A DNA stretch of 64,000 nt from assembly GCA_013115135.1 (NCBI GenBank), contig JABANP010000118.1:1-64000 (forward strand), read 5' to 3'. How positions within the stretch are numbered: the stretch's first letter is position 1; each line of letters begins with the position of its first letter. This DNA comes from Perkinsus olseni. Lineage: Eukaryota; Perkinsozoa; Perkinsida; Perkinsidae. The translations under genes and the position numbers were made by a program. Below the pieces are notes generated by a model, which saw only the letters and a program-made list of their open reading frames with translations, searched no databases and was not told the DNA's origin. Of this stretch, positions 24,031-36,659 are shown piece after piece.

Positions 24031-25795
24031 ATGATGATGATGATGATCATTAAGGTGGTTGTGGTGGGGCTGTGTATGATGTTCGTCGTCGTCTTTATGG
24101 TGGAGTATTCGCGTCACCAACTCGGTGGTCGTTATTCTGCTCCGTTATATATTAATGACAACATCAACAGCAACAACATGCATCACAACAAGCCTACCAC
24201 CACCACCATCACCACCATCTTGCTGCCACCGTACATCTTACAGCCAGTCTCACGATACCATGCATGTGCATGACTATCATCATCATCATGATGGTAGCAA
24301 GACGCGACCAGCAGCAGCTGGGATAATGGGAGGAGGTGAGCATCTCAATACACAACAACATCGTTGTGGGATGATTATCTTTACCATCATCATCTCCTAC
24401 TCAACAATATTATTTCAGTCCCGCCTGTACTACCAACCACCACCACCCCAACAACAACTACTGCTGGTAGTAGTAGTACTCATCATCATGATGATCATGA
24501 CGGTAAGGATAATACAGATACTAAGTACTGTTGTGAGTATCCTTATGTTGCCTTCAAATATGATGATGGTGCTGATGCTGCTAATGCTAGTAGCACTAGG
24601 GCTGTTCTTGCTGGGGATGATGGCGAGGAGGAGGAGGATGTGGGCATGATGATGATGATGATGATGTCGGATCATCGTAAATATGAATTGGAAAGGCGTA
24701 AATTATGGGAACAAGTTCATAGTGGCCATACCACATTATTAACAAATAGATTTATTAATGATGATAATACAAGACAGTAATAATAATAACCAGCAACAAC
24801 AGCAACAGCAGCAGCAGCCGTAGTAGTAGTATCGGTACGTGATTGCTGATGAGTAATCCTTTTTCAGGTCATTTGATGTTATGTACCATAACGCGTTGAG
24901 CCTCGTGCAAGTGGCTATCAACAACAACAACAACAACAACAACGCTACCCCTGCTGATGATGATGGTGAGAATAAGGAATTAACAATACGATCAACATCA
25001 CCATCATCGGTAACAGCAGCAGCTGCATCATCATCATCGTCCACGTGTGTTGTTGTTGATGGTATGAAGCATATGATGGAACGAGGTGGCGAAGGAGGTG
25101 GCGAAGGAGGTGGCGAAGGATACAATCGTATATACCATATTAAGGATGATAAGGATACCCATCATCATTGTCATGATGATGATGATGATCTCACAGGGAT
25201 CAGTGAAGTGCTATCAATGATGAATACTATGCAACGTAACAACACGGGGAATACACATGGTACACTTGCCCCGTACAACCATAACCATGGTTTACTTGTT
25301 ATTCAACCCAAGACTGACAGTACTGATGTAGTCGGTGATAATGGGGAGAAGGAGTACAATAGTACTAGCAACAGTAGCAATTGTAGAAGAAGGACGACAC
25401 TAGATACTGCCGCTGGTGCTGCTGCTGGTCCTGGTGGTGTCGGTGATGATGACGATCGAGATGAAGACTCTATTATCACAGTATCAACTCCACAACAAGT
25501 GGAGTCTCCTCCTCCTCCTCAATGTGGTAGTAGTGAGGACTGTAATACAGATGCTAATAATGATCATCACTATCATCATCATCATCATCATCATCATAAG
25601 ATTAGTCATAGTAGAGATGAGGAACCATTATCATCATCATTGGATTCATCGAATAGCACTTCTGCTCCTCCTCCTGCTGCTGGTGCTGCTGGTGGTGCTG
25701 GTGGTGGTGGTGCTGCTGGTGCTGCTGGTGCTGCTGGTGGTGCTGTTCATACACATCATACACGTAAATGCATTCAGCAATGCGTTATACAGTAG
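24031..25795 (+). CDS. Unrecognised type II membrane protein B
   Basis: The start MMMMMIIKVVVVGLCMMFVVVF predicts a signal anchor near the N-terminus. A second stretch in the same frame follows a gap at about 24270-24364 (probably an intron) and contains KYCCEYPYVAFKYDD and DHRKYELERRKLWEQVHSGH. A third exon (from about 24869) has VMYHNALSLVQVAI, a poly-Asn run, a GGE repeat (12-bp unit three times, 25085-25120), long His and Ala/Gly runs, and CIQQCVIQ before TAG at 25795. Function unknown. It may continue into the following exons rather than stop. Confidence 0.4.
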
Positions 25796-25955
25796 TAGTG
25801 GATGATGATGATGAGACGGAAAAAGAAGAAGGAAAAGAGGCGTTTTATAACTATTATCGTTATTACTCTGATCGTCGTGCTGTAATGGTGATTATCAAGT
25901 ACATCATTTCCATCATGCTACTCCTCTATGTATATACACTCAGACTGTCATCAAG

Positions 25956-27027
25956 GTGATGGTGGTGGTGGGCTTGATGATGATCATCATGTTATACACG
26001 TGTCGAGCTGCAATTGTTGGTTTTGAGTTGTATTGTCAGAGTAGTAGTATTATCATCCATTCAGGCTTGCATAACCTGCATTACCTTACTAATAATATTA
26101 CCATGGCGTTGTTGCCATCATCATCATCACTGCCCCCTGGAGGTATTAATCACCGTCATCAACTCGCGGATGATGATGCTGCTGCTGCTGCGGATGTTCC
26201 TGTTGATACCTCGAGCGATGATGATGATGATGATGATACTCTCTCTGATCATGACAGTCATAATCATCAACATCATCATCATGTCCAACAGAAGGAGTAT
26301 GATGGTGGTAGTGGTGGTGATGAAGTATCACTATGTGATATATGTAGCCTTCCTGCTATTCATCAACATCATCAACAACAGCACAGTGGTCATCATGATG
26401 GTGGTCGTGGTCGTGGTCGTAATGATGATAGTAATCCTATAAGGGATTGTATTAACGCTCAAACTGAAGCATTCCATAACGTGAAAGATGGTAAGATAAA
26501 TGAATTCGTAGAAGGGAAGTTGGGTAGATGGAAAGGCTTGGCATCATGTCCAAGTGGCGAGCTCCCTTACATATCCCAACAGGACTTCGATAATATTTGT
26601 CGGTAATACTTATAGCATCAACAATAACAACAACAACAACTAGAAGACGAAGAAGCATGATTACTATTATTATCGTTGTTATGATGGTAATGCGTAGTGT
26701 AGGTGATTGTATTGCTGCTATTTCAGTATACGACAATATATGGTGGATATACTTGAAGGCAGTCTGAGAGCGCAGAGAGGGCAACAACAACAAGAACATG
26801 ATAGCCAATCAGCAACAACGACAGGGGCGGTTGAAGACGGGAGCAAAGGTAGAATAGTGAGAGTCACTGATTATTCTTGTTATTGTGATAATGGTCTTTC
26901 CTGCAGCCGCGGCGGCTGGGTCATCATCATTATCCCTCTATCGTCGTATACCAGAGGGTTTTCCTTTACACCTTGCTATTATAAAGGTGTTTAATGTACG
27001 TACACAATCTTATTGTGATGTAATAGT

Positions 27028-27058
<31 letters not shown>

Positions 27059-27477
27059 GCAGTAGAAGCAGCAGCAGCAGCGAGTACTACTATTATTAGG
27101 TTATTGGTCATCACTTGATGAATGATATAATGGAAGGTGTTCGAGCCCGTACTGTTAATTACAGTACTAGTAATGGCATATTCGGTATAACCTGGAGTCT
27201 TAATACACATGATGCATTGCAACGTATAGATCATTTAACAAGTCATAGGTAATATCAACGACGACACTCTTGGTAATAATAGTCGACATTATGGTACTGT
27301 TTACACAACAACAACAACAACAGCAGCAGCGATAGCAGGACTAGTCTCGCCATTGTTGTTGTTGTATGTTACCCTGCTGTATAGGTTTGCTCATGATGCT
27401 CTACACAAGCTGGACCTTGTTAATAGAGCCAGGGCTGGTTATAGTGTCGAGGTAGTAGTAGTAGTAGTAATATTACG

Positions 27478-27515
<38 letters not shown>

Positions 27516-30121
27516 CATCATTATCACAACGACAATCACTTCATCATCACAACAACATTGTCACTTCATGTTGCTAGGTAACATTCTATCATGATTTCCC
27601 TATAAGACGATTACAGCATAGTGATGACAGTGGTGGTGCTCCCGCCGCTACTAGACGACTGAGAGTAAAGCTATTCATGGGTTATATTATGGATGCGTTG
27701 AAAGGATATGATTTATTATCGGGCATAGCACGACCAACAGGACCGCCAGCAGCAGCAGCAGCAGGAACAGCAGAAGTGACACTGCCCGTGGCCCCCCCCC
27801 ATCGATGCACTGATGATGATATATTCAGGTTGATGTCCCGGTACATCTACAACAACAACAAGCATCATCATCATTACCATCGTATTCAGCGATGTTTACG
27901 GAGTATCGGGAATTGTCTGATGATGAGGACGAATTATTGGGATGTCATGATGACGATGACGATGATGATGATGTTGATGACAATAACGATGTATTAGTAT
28001 TAGTATTTGCCTCGGCGGCTGAGGAGGCGGAGGCGGCTGCCATTGGCATCATCAGTATTGCCCAGGCTTTGGTATTGCCTTGATAATGTCAGATTGGTAA
28101 ACTGCACATGACCAGAAGGACCAATACGACCAATAAGGCAACACTCCCTGACCTAAAGCAGCACTATTGTGATGATCATGGTGATGGTACTAATAATAAT
28201 GCTCATTTTAATGATGTGGATAATGGTAATAATGGGAAGCAACTCACTCACCAATTACTTGCATGCTCTTTCCAACGTTAGTAGTAGTAGTAGTAGTAGC
28301 AGAGGAAGTGTGGTCACAAGATACTACTACCACCGACAACGAGACGAGACAAGAAGAAGAAGACAGCAGCAGCAGCAGCAGCAGGAATCAGCAACAACAA
28401 CGATCTGGCGGCATTAATGATCCAAGGGAAGCTCAGTATCGGAAGATAGTTTGTCGGAGTGCCAAGAAGATGTAGTATATTAATAACCGAATGATATTAG
28501 TAATAACTATGGTATCTCCTAGTGTCGCCACTTTCACCTCGTAGTAGTATGGTTATTATCAGTTGTTGTTGTGTCAGGTTATCGGATGAACTATCCCTAC
28601 TCTATCAGACTATCTATGCCACAGCTTACAATGGTGCATCCTATGAATCTAATCTATATGTAATACATCATCATGACCATGGTAGTGGTGATGATATGTT
28701 AGTAGTATTATTATTATTATCTCAGCCAATGATAGTACATCATGAGTTGACCAAATTCCGTGATCCCCAAGAAGATGTATACCATGTCTATCATCATCAT
28801 GATAATGATGATGATGTCGGTAATTTTGGTCATGATGCCACCGTCATCGACAACAACAACAAGGATGATAAGAAAAGGTGATATTATCAGGGAGTATAAT
28901 AATATATGTTAATAAGTCTATTGTGCCCTACTCAGTCTAATTCTTACTCATGATGACGATGAAGACGATGAAGATGATGTTGTTATAAGAGCTATACTAA
29001 CTGACCCAATCGACCACACTATTACGGCCCCTAATAATGCCATTAATGATCTACCGTTCGACACTCAAGCGCTACTGGATCATCCATGCTTTGATAAGGT
29101 AGTAGTAGTAGTAATTATGAAAGAACTTCTATCATCATCATCATCATCATCATCAGTAGGATATGCCTTTGTCAACGTCTCTCAGATACAACACTTCCTT
29201 TCAAGACGATTCATAACGTAGTAGTTCTCCTCCTACTACTACTGTTGCTACATCCTTCGCATTCTACTGTATCATCATCAACTACTACTACTAGTAGTAG
29301 TATTGTTGTTGTTGTTTTCAGAGTCCAAGAAGATCCTCCACCATTGGACCTTGCTCATCACCGTAGAGCAAATGCTGCTCGTGGTGGTGGTGGTGATATG
29401 CCGGTACAGCATCATCATCATCATCTCTCTTCATCAGCACTGCACTCGATAGCAGAAGATGATGGTATAAGTGATGAGCCTTTAGAAAGGATGTTGTATC
29501 TATTGAAACTGTCAATAGTAGAACAGGAGAGATTATCGAATTCGGCAAGGGACGAAAAAGGGTGCAGGAAGTAGTGGATATCATCATAATCATCATCATA
29601 ATCATCGTGTTAATATTGTATGGAATTAGATACGGTAGTGTTGGTATCGATCTTCAGACGTCACTTCACCAACTCTCCGTGTAATAACTATCCTTCCCGC
29701 TGCTACTACTACTACTACCACTACTAGCTTCGTCGTCGTTGCGGTCGCTGTCCTCTTCTGCTCTCCCACCTCCGCATGATGATAATTATTATCATTGGTT
29801 GGAGTGTCGGCATTCAGATATGATCCTAAGACAAACCCAGAAGGTATCGTCCTATTCCCTACAATTCTGCCTAGTCATGTCGATAGACTTTGGCAATGGT
29901 TTAGCCATGCTCTCCCACCATTGAAACAGGACTTGCAGTAATCATCATCATCCCTATCATCACCATCATTTCCAATCTTCAGGTATTTTCATCTGATACA
30001 TATTGATAGTGAAGGGGATTATTTTCAATTACATGTTGAAGACGTTGGTTGTCTTATAATTTATGCAGGCCTCACTAATAATCTCATAACTAAATTTGAA
30101 AATGAACTATATAAGTAGTAT

Positions 30122-30156
<35 letters not shown>

Positions 30157-31195
30157 GCATGAGCAGTAGCAGTAGCACATAGTACTACTCCTATCATATA
30201 GGTATGGACTATCTGGTAGAGATGACTTGGCCAGTATTGATAGATTGGGTAAATATGTAATGAGGAAATGGACGATATCTCGGAATGATGTTGTGTAGGT
30301 TTATGGACTCTATTATTATAATACACTCCCTACTACCCCCCCCTGCTACGTCACCATTATCATCATCATGATCAGATTCGGTGGGGATATGGCAGCGTGC
30401 CCGTTTAGTCATCTTGCTGAGAAAACTAGGAGGGGCATCCCACCCAATTCTTCGAGCTTAGAATGGAAGAAGAAATGGAGTTTAGATGGTCCGAGGTAGT
30501 AATGCTGCTGCTCCCGCTAACCTACTTGTACTACTACTACTCATCATCGTCGTCGACCGTCATCGTGATGGTGTCGTCATAGGTTGTACGACACTTCATC
30601 GTCTGATATCGGAGGGTGGATGCAATTTGTTCTCTCTGAACCCAATGATTTTGTACAATGCCGAGGTATATCCCTACAAGAAGAGAATCGTATAATGGCA
30701 TTACCAGGTATTAGGAATATATTCATACAACAACAAGCCTATTCGCTCAGGACTGACTCCTCTTGATGATGCATAGGTACCTGTGGATTGAAGTCAGTAG
30801 TTATGTGTGCTTTGGCGACTGAGAGAGGGCTCGATTCTTGCATTAACAACAACAACAGCAGCTGTTTGTGTGAGCAGCTATACGATAAAAGATGGCTCAA
30901 TAGTCGACAGTGCACGTAAGTCGTACTACTTCTCAGTACTCTTTACCCTGTTATCGGCATGGGCTTTTTCATCATCATCTTCATTAGATATGCTCACCCA
31001 AACCTATGGCATAAATTCCCTCAAAGCCATGCAACCATAATGAAGAACCTCACGGCATGGCGGAATCATTGGTCCATACTTTACTATGCTATATCTGATT
31101 TGGTCAAGGCGAGGGCTCTTTCCCTCTGTCAGAAGGAGCTCACCATACATACAATTAAATTTGGTCGACGACATCATCATCAAAGTGCCCAATAA
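25956..31195 (+). CDS. Unrecognised long multi-exon gene(s) C
   Basis: Many exon-like blocks lie in the plus strand, separated by repeat-filled introns. They include CDICSLPAIHQ and FVEGKLGRWKGLASCPSGE (26.3-26.6 kb), RIPEGFPLHLAIIKVFNVRT (26.95), GIFGITWSLNTHDALQRIDH (27.2), FAHDALHKLDLVNRARAGYS (27.4), FYHDFPIRRLQHSDDS and VKLFMGYIMDALKGYDLL (27.6-27.7), LSDELSLLYQTIYATAYNG (28.6), AILTDPIDHTITAPNNAIND (29.0), RYDPKTNPEGIVLFPTILPS (29.85), FQLHVEDVGCLIIYAGLTNN (30.05), FGGDMAACPFSHLAEK (30.4), WMQFVLSEPNDFVQCRGISL (30.6) and a last exon ending at 31195. I do not recognise the family and cannot exclude two genes. Confidence 0.4.
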
Positions 31196-32094
31196 TGACA
31201 ACCACGGATAAAGACCAAGAAAGAACCCTTACCATGATAATGATGGGAGATCGGTGATGATGTTTTCTGGAACGTTTGAGTTTATTTGATGTTTGACTAA
31301 TATGTACTCAGTGTCATTTGACAATAATAGCACCATTTTGCGTTGCTGTGAATTGTGGATTGTGGTAGTATAGTCAGGCAATGCGTATGTTCAAAACTGT
31401 TAGTTTAGTTGGACTAAAAGTTGAGTAACGTATATTCTCGTACAGGGTGAGATAGATTATCACATTATCGCCTTGCCATTGAAAGAACCAAACCTCTACA
31501 CCATCTCCCCTGCAAGTTTGACAAGTGAAAAGCAAGAATGGCAATGTCACAGGCATGCTTGATATTGATACACAAGTTTGACACATGTCAAATTTGTTAA
31601 CACCAAGAATGTCAATTTGAGATCCAAGTTTGACAAGGGCTAAATTATCACATGCAAGAATGACAGTATCACAGCCAAGTTTGACAAACACGGGCGAGAT
31701 TGACAAGCGCCTATCCATGTTTGTTTCATCTTCGTTTCATCGATTAATACCTCGAACACATGCGGTCAGTACGCATAAGGCAAGTTCGCTAACATTCCGT
31801 CTACGAAATTTTCGTTTCGATTCGTACAGTTCGAACTCATACGTGTAAGTCTCTGCTATGACTCGTGCGAGTGTCCCGTACTGGCGCAACACCGGATCGC
31901 TATGAGCCAATGATATCAGCATCTAACGGAGCTGATAAAGGTCTCACGAGGGGGGATTATCCGTACACGTGCTGAGCTGAAATCGATCATTACCAAATCG
32001 ATAACCACGCCAGTCGGTAGCGACAACCGCGCTAGTCGACAGCGCTCCATAGCATGCCCCCTCGACGTGACTACTGCAAAGGAAACGAACAGAG
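31196..32094. other. Non-coding boundary region with a two-motif repeat cluster
   Basis: Trinucleotide-rich DNA ends here. Between 31505 and 31715 the motifs CAAGTTTGACA and CAAGAATGNCA alternate several times. No gene is supported. Confidence 0.55.
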
Positions 32095-33392
32095 TCAGCC
32101 ATGGTCGACATCCGACAGAATAAGTTTGATATCGCGACCGTGCGTACTCACTTCATGACCCGACACATCGGCCTTCGTGATGAGCACATTTGACTTACCT
32201 GACGAATGATGATCGCTGTCTACCGTCGGAAGTTTAGCTTGGCCAACGGAGACGGACAGCGGACCAGCACTCGCGTGCCTGTAGGGATGACTTGATTGGG
32301 AAGTGGGTCGACAACACACCAATCGACATAGTCGCAGCCCTGACGACACTGTCGTGGCACATGCATGCCCATATTCTATGGGCCATAGAGGCGGGAAAGG
32401 AACAGACTGGCGAATATGGACTGATACCACCGCGCTTGGTGACATCCCACGAGATGAATGAGATCGCAGAGAGTGGTGTAGGACATGTCCTTGGCATCAT
32501 GGTGGGTACGGAGATGCTCATTCAAGAACCTGTGGACTCTCCCGATTTTCCTATTGGATGGCGAACATCCTCGGGGAGTGAGGTGATGAATGACCCCACG
32601 ACTCAATGAGGTCGGCCATGGCCAAACTCGAGTATTGGGTACCGTTGTCAGTGGAGCATTAAAGGGAAAACGTGAAAGGTATGTACAAAAGATATTAGCA
32701 GCGAGCAGACATCTTGAGAGTTTGGTGGACGTTGAGTAGGACGCACTAGTAAGAAGTTCGAGTAGCTGTTGATGATAGAAGTGAGGTCAAAGCGAGCAGT
32801 GCCGTCCACGGGCGCCAAGTAGAGACCTGCAATGGCAAAATGTATGCGAACGAATGGGGACGGGATCCGGGAAGGTGGCGGGGAGCGGTGAAAGGTTGAC
32901 GATCTCCCGGAAAGCCCTTCCCCCTGAAAAATGCTTCGCAATGGGAGAATTCAATCGCGGACGCAAGTCCCGGTGCTTCAGTGTATTCACGGCATTGAGA
33001 CAGCATGGCAGCATGTCCTTCATGATCATGTACTTCTGACAGAAAGTCCCCGATGAGGTGAGGAGGCAGGAGGATTTTCCGTTCCGGAGGGGAAATTGTT
33101 GCAGCCAAGTACGAAGATCACGGCTCCGAGTGCTGACAGACGTAGTACTGGGGGCCTGAATGGCTACCTGGCCGGAGTTGTCAACGGCTCCAGGAGTAGC
33201 ATATTCTTGAACAAGTCCAAGAATCTTCCGAGACAACGGTTGCAGCAGTCGTGATGGAACATCGGCGAGATTTTCCGTAGTGGGTACGTGAACCACGGTC
33301 AGCGTGATATGGTAATTGCGGCAGATGTCGTGAATCAACTGGATTCGGCTCTCAGCAGCATGGCGGAACAGGAAGAGTGAAAACTGGTACAC
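32095..33392 (-). pseudogene. Ty3-like pol relic: RNase H end and integrase
   Basis: Pieces in several frames follow retroelement order. RNase H C-terminus: YHITLTVVHVPTTENLADVP (near 33.3 kb). Integrase zinc-binding region: HDHEGHAAM...SAIEFSHC with the last Cys changed (about 33.05-32.95). Integrase core: FDLTSIINSYSNFLLVRPTQ, then STDNGTQYSSLAMADLIESW with the second catalytic Asp (about 32.64). Frameshifts and stops separate them, so it is dead. Neither LTR was found. Confidence 0.6.
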
Positions 33393-33399
33393 CCTGGGA

Positions 33400-33560
33400 T
33401 CCGTATAGGCTTTATTTGTTACGTCTTATAATTATACAGGAGTATCTCGTACAGTTTCAAGCCGTACGGTGATAAGTCGTGCAGTGACAGTTGGTTTCCA
33501 GCGATACAGTTTCGTCCAGTACAGTACACCCCTCCACAAATTCTTAGCATACATGGTGCG
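33400..33560. repeat. Cluster of CGTACAGT-like motifs
   Basis: Repeated TCGTACAGT / GATACAGT motifs resemble those at about 43800-43915 beside the foldback element, so the two may be ends of related elements. Confidence 0.4.
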
Positions 33561-33791
33561 CAACTAATAATTCATCGAAAAAGCCGAGTTTCGCTCTGAT
33601 ATTTAAATGAGATAGCCTTAGTAACACTATCACTAACCTAGCAAGGTTTCACACTCCCAATCCACCGCTACTCCGATTTACGCACTCGACGCACTCGACC
33701 ACATAATCTTAGCATACTAGCAATGTCACTCATTCAAAAGGTAAACTTCGATGATAATATCAAATTAGAGTTAGTCATTAGATGTAATAAC

Positions 33792-34323
33792 TTAACAATA
33801 ACTTGTTCTCCTCCCCTGAAATCCCAGGACGTCAGTAAGTCGCTTCGGGAGAGAGCTGGTACAGCTTGCGATAACCTCAGAAGGAATTTGAGCCCATGCT
33901 TGAGAGACAGCCGCCCTAAGTTGCCCCAGAGTCCGAAAAATCGGTTTTTTGGGGCCATACACGGTCTTTACCATGTAGGCCCATATATATAGTTTCTATG
34001 GGGCTGAGGTCGGGGCTCAAGGCTGGCCAGCAAGGTGGGACCACATCTCTTTCATGGAGCCAGTCGATAGCGCTCCTACTCCCATGACACGGAGCATTAT
34101 CTTGCTGAAACGTGAGGCCCTCGTCTTGAAACTCTTCCCAGTAGGGAAATAGATGACGAGAGAGGACTTCTTGGTAAACTTCGCTGTTCATGCTGACCGT
34201 AACCTTCGCTAGAGCGACTGTATGGTCGTCTCTGATCGCCCCCATACCATGCTGCCACCGCCGTTGAGGCTCTCTTGCTCTTGAGCTGCTCAGCACTCGT
34301 GATCACTTTGTTATCTCCCATTG
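33792..34323 (-). pseudogene. Tc1/mariner transposase relic
   Basis: The transposase core reads GDNKVITSAEQ, a frameshift, then WQHGMGAIRDDHTVALAKV, then LTFQQDNAPCHGSRSAIDWL with the second catalytic Asp, then WPALSPDLSPIE with the third acidic residue (DD34E-like spacing), and after another frameshift AAVSQAWAQIPSEVIASC and SLPKRLTDVL. The N-terminal DNA-binding half is missing and at least two frameshifts are present. No terminal inverted repeats were identified. Confidence 0.82.
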
Positions 34324-34565
34324 TTCACATTCGGGACTAGAGGAGATGGAGCACTCTGTGCCATGACTGAGGCTCAACAAGGGATGAGGGTGTTGTAACA
34401 GCTCACACAAGAGCGTAATCCATCGTGGAATCGCACAAGAGGGTTAGAGGATCGAGTAAGAGAGCAAGTGACCAAGGTATTGGTCAACACACTCATAATA
34501 ATAACAATTAAGTGGTTGCCCGCCCTGTCTATTCGGCATTATAGTATTAATACATTTAGCACTAG
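34324..34565. other. Non-coding flank of retrotransposon A
   Basis: I see no gene or repeat here. A stop in the frame that later becomes gag lies at 34563. Confidence 0.5.
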
Positions 34566-34582
34566 CTAAAACAGCTTTGCGT

Positions 34583-34642
34583 TGTTGTGCGCCCAAGTAA
34601 TCGATTTGTCCGAGCATCTTCCAGAGGCTTTGAGTTGCAACA
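34583..34642 (+). repeat. Candidate left terminal repeat of retrotransposon A
   Basis: Identical to 42620-42679. It is bounded by TGTTG/CAACA and followed within three bases by TGGTGGAGAACCCGC, a possible tRNA primer-binding site. Unusually short for an LTR. Confidence 0.55.
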
Positions 34643-34712
34643 ACTTGGTGGAGAACCCGCTGCTATACCGATCACGGAACCAGGTAGGGCTTACCCCCCT
34701 GTTTCGGATGGG

Positions 34713-36659
34713 TAGCAGGTTCTCGCTGACCTTTTAAGCGGTGACGTCGAATTTTTGCATCGTGTTCACCTTGAGGAGCTCGAACAGGCCCTCACGGAAG
34801 TGCCCGAGCTTCGTGATCGTACTCGCTATCGCGAAGCCTACTTCGCAAGGGTGGCCTAGTGCATTCCGGCTGCTAACACTTCGTCTGAGCATACTCTCCC
34901 TCCATCGCACTCTCCCACTACGCACGCTACTCCTGGGGTTCCGAGCCTTCCTTCTGGTGGAAATTTGCGATCACTGGCTGGTTCGAGCGATGACCCCAAG
35001 GAGGTTGCTGAGTGTATGAAGGCTGTTCAGACGATAAAATCTATGCGTATTCCGAACAACCAGCCGTACGCTGGTCTCTCTGACAGCCGTCCTGTGAATT
35101 CTGTCTTGCAGGCGATCCAGCGTGAAATTACATACATCGGGCTGGGCTCGAAATTGTCGTAGCATAACCTAGTTCACTGCTGTGGTGGCAATGTCAAATC
35201 TGGTGTTTTAGCTGCCGTCCACATGGGAACGCAGCCTGAGTCAGGCCAGCTCGACTATGCTACGTTGCTTGATAGGGGCGTGCACTGGCTTCGTACTACC
35301 TATGCTGACTCCAACAGCTACGATCCCCTTGACGACCGTCTCGATTCCTTTTCGCAATCTCCTTCTGAGCCCATCTACGATTACTTAGATCGCCTTCTAG
35401 CCCTGCAAACGGACTGCGCTTCCGTTGATTACTCTCTATCCGCTTCGCAACTCAGCCGCGTCTTTAAGCAGGGTCTGCGCCCTGACTTATCAGCTGTTGC
35501 TAGCACTTCCCTTCTTGATCCCAGTCTCACGGTCCACCAGTTAGCATCTCGTTTGGATGCACATCAAAGTTCCCAGCCTAGACGTCAAGCTGGGTCCCAG
35601 TCTAAACGTTCCGGTGGCGCGTCCAGCAATTCTAAGCCTCCTGATCAGCCTCTTGCTTCCGCCTCGACTCCTGGTACTGCGAGTCGTGTGCTCTTCAAAG
35701 ATCAAGATCCATCCAAGTTCGCTGCTTGCAAAGCTCAGAAACGCTGCATCTTTTACATCTTCACAGGCAAATGTCGCCTCGGCAGCAAGTGCCGTTATGC
35801 GCACCAACCTTTGGAGCAGGTTGCCGTTCCTATCACTCCATCACCTGGTGTAGCAGCGGCGTCTTCTACCATCACTCATCAACCCACTACTGGGCAAGCT
35901 AACCTAGCAGCAAACACACACGAGCCCTCGCGTGTGCCCTCTGCTCTCCCAGCTATAGCTCTCTCGCCGGGCAGTCCTCACTCAACCCGACCACTACTCA
36001 TCGTGGATACGCGCTGTACTCACTCGCTTGTAACCGACACTCTAGCCTACCAGCTTCTGCATGCTGCGCCGCCTGCGTGTACACTCCAGCACTCTGCGGT
36101 CTTTAGCACTGCAGGCTGCGCTGACAATCTCCAAGCCACTACCCAACTCTCCTGCAATCTCACACTCCATGCTCCTGATGAAAGCACCTCTTCCACAATC
36201 GCGTGGAACCCATTCGTTGTTCCTCTTATTGCACAAGGGATCCATGGTCTCTTTGGCTTGGACACTCTGCGTTTGACCAGTGAGGGTCTCTTCCTTACCA
36301 CTGTCACTGGATTGCAGCCGGTCTACCCGTACCTTGTTGATGCCCCGTCGCAGCCGCCGTTCTCTGGGAGCGTTTCTCTTCCGGTCGCTGACCATCTGGG
36401 CGATTCGCCACCGCCCCAGCATAGCTCTGGCTCTCATCTCGACCCTTTGCCCACCTCAGCAGCATCATCAGCACCGATGGCAACTTCCTCCCACCAGTCC
36501 TTACTGGTGGGAGGAACTTCCAACTTCCTACAAAGATTACGGATGGTTACAAATTGGCATCCAGCCGAACCCAACCAATCCTTCACAGTCACAGTTCGTC
36601 GCCGAAGTGTCTGCCGAGGTACTAGAGGAAGCTCGCAAACTCCCTCCTTCCTACGCTAA
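34713..36659 (+). pseudogene. Gag and protease of retrotransposon A
   Basis: A frame open from 34566 runs through the terminal repeat and is interrupted by TAG at 34713, 34857 and 35160, then open to 36659. Helical capsid-like sequence (SQSPSEPIYDYLDRLLALQ, SRVFKQGLRPDLSAV) precedes a zinc finger RCIFYIFTGKCRLGSKCRYA + H with spacing C-X8-C-X5-C-X3-H (35744-35803). This is the tristetraprolin type, where retroelements usually have CCHC knuckles. A protease-like LLIVDTRCTHSLV follows near 36.0 kb; the active-site Gly of DTG is Arg, so protease activity is doubtful. The pol frame overlaps from about 36.45 kb, +1 relative to gag. Confidence 0.65.

Noticed and set aside
23002..31195. Assignment of genes A and C to M16 peptidase, C2-domain or GEF families
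   Set aside because: Single fragments looked vaguely similar but no catalytic motif (such as HxxEH) or ordered set of family motifs was present.
32292..32609. Plus-strand 105-codon ORF as a host gene
   Set aside because: The opposite strand carries integrase-like sequence (STDNGTQYSS) in order with the rest of a pol relic, which explains the region better.
36042..36437. Minus-strand ORFs overlapping gag/pol of retrotransposon A
   Set aside because: They are antisense shadows of the coding frame with no family resemblance.
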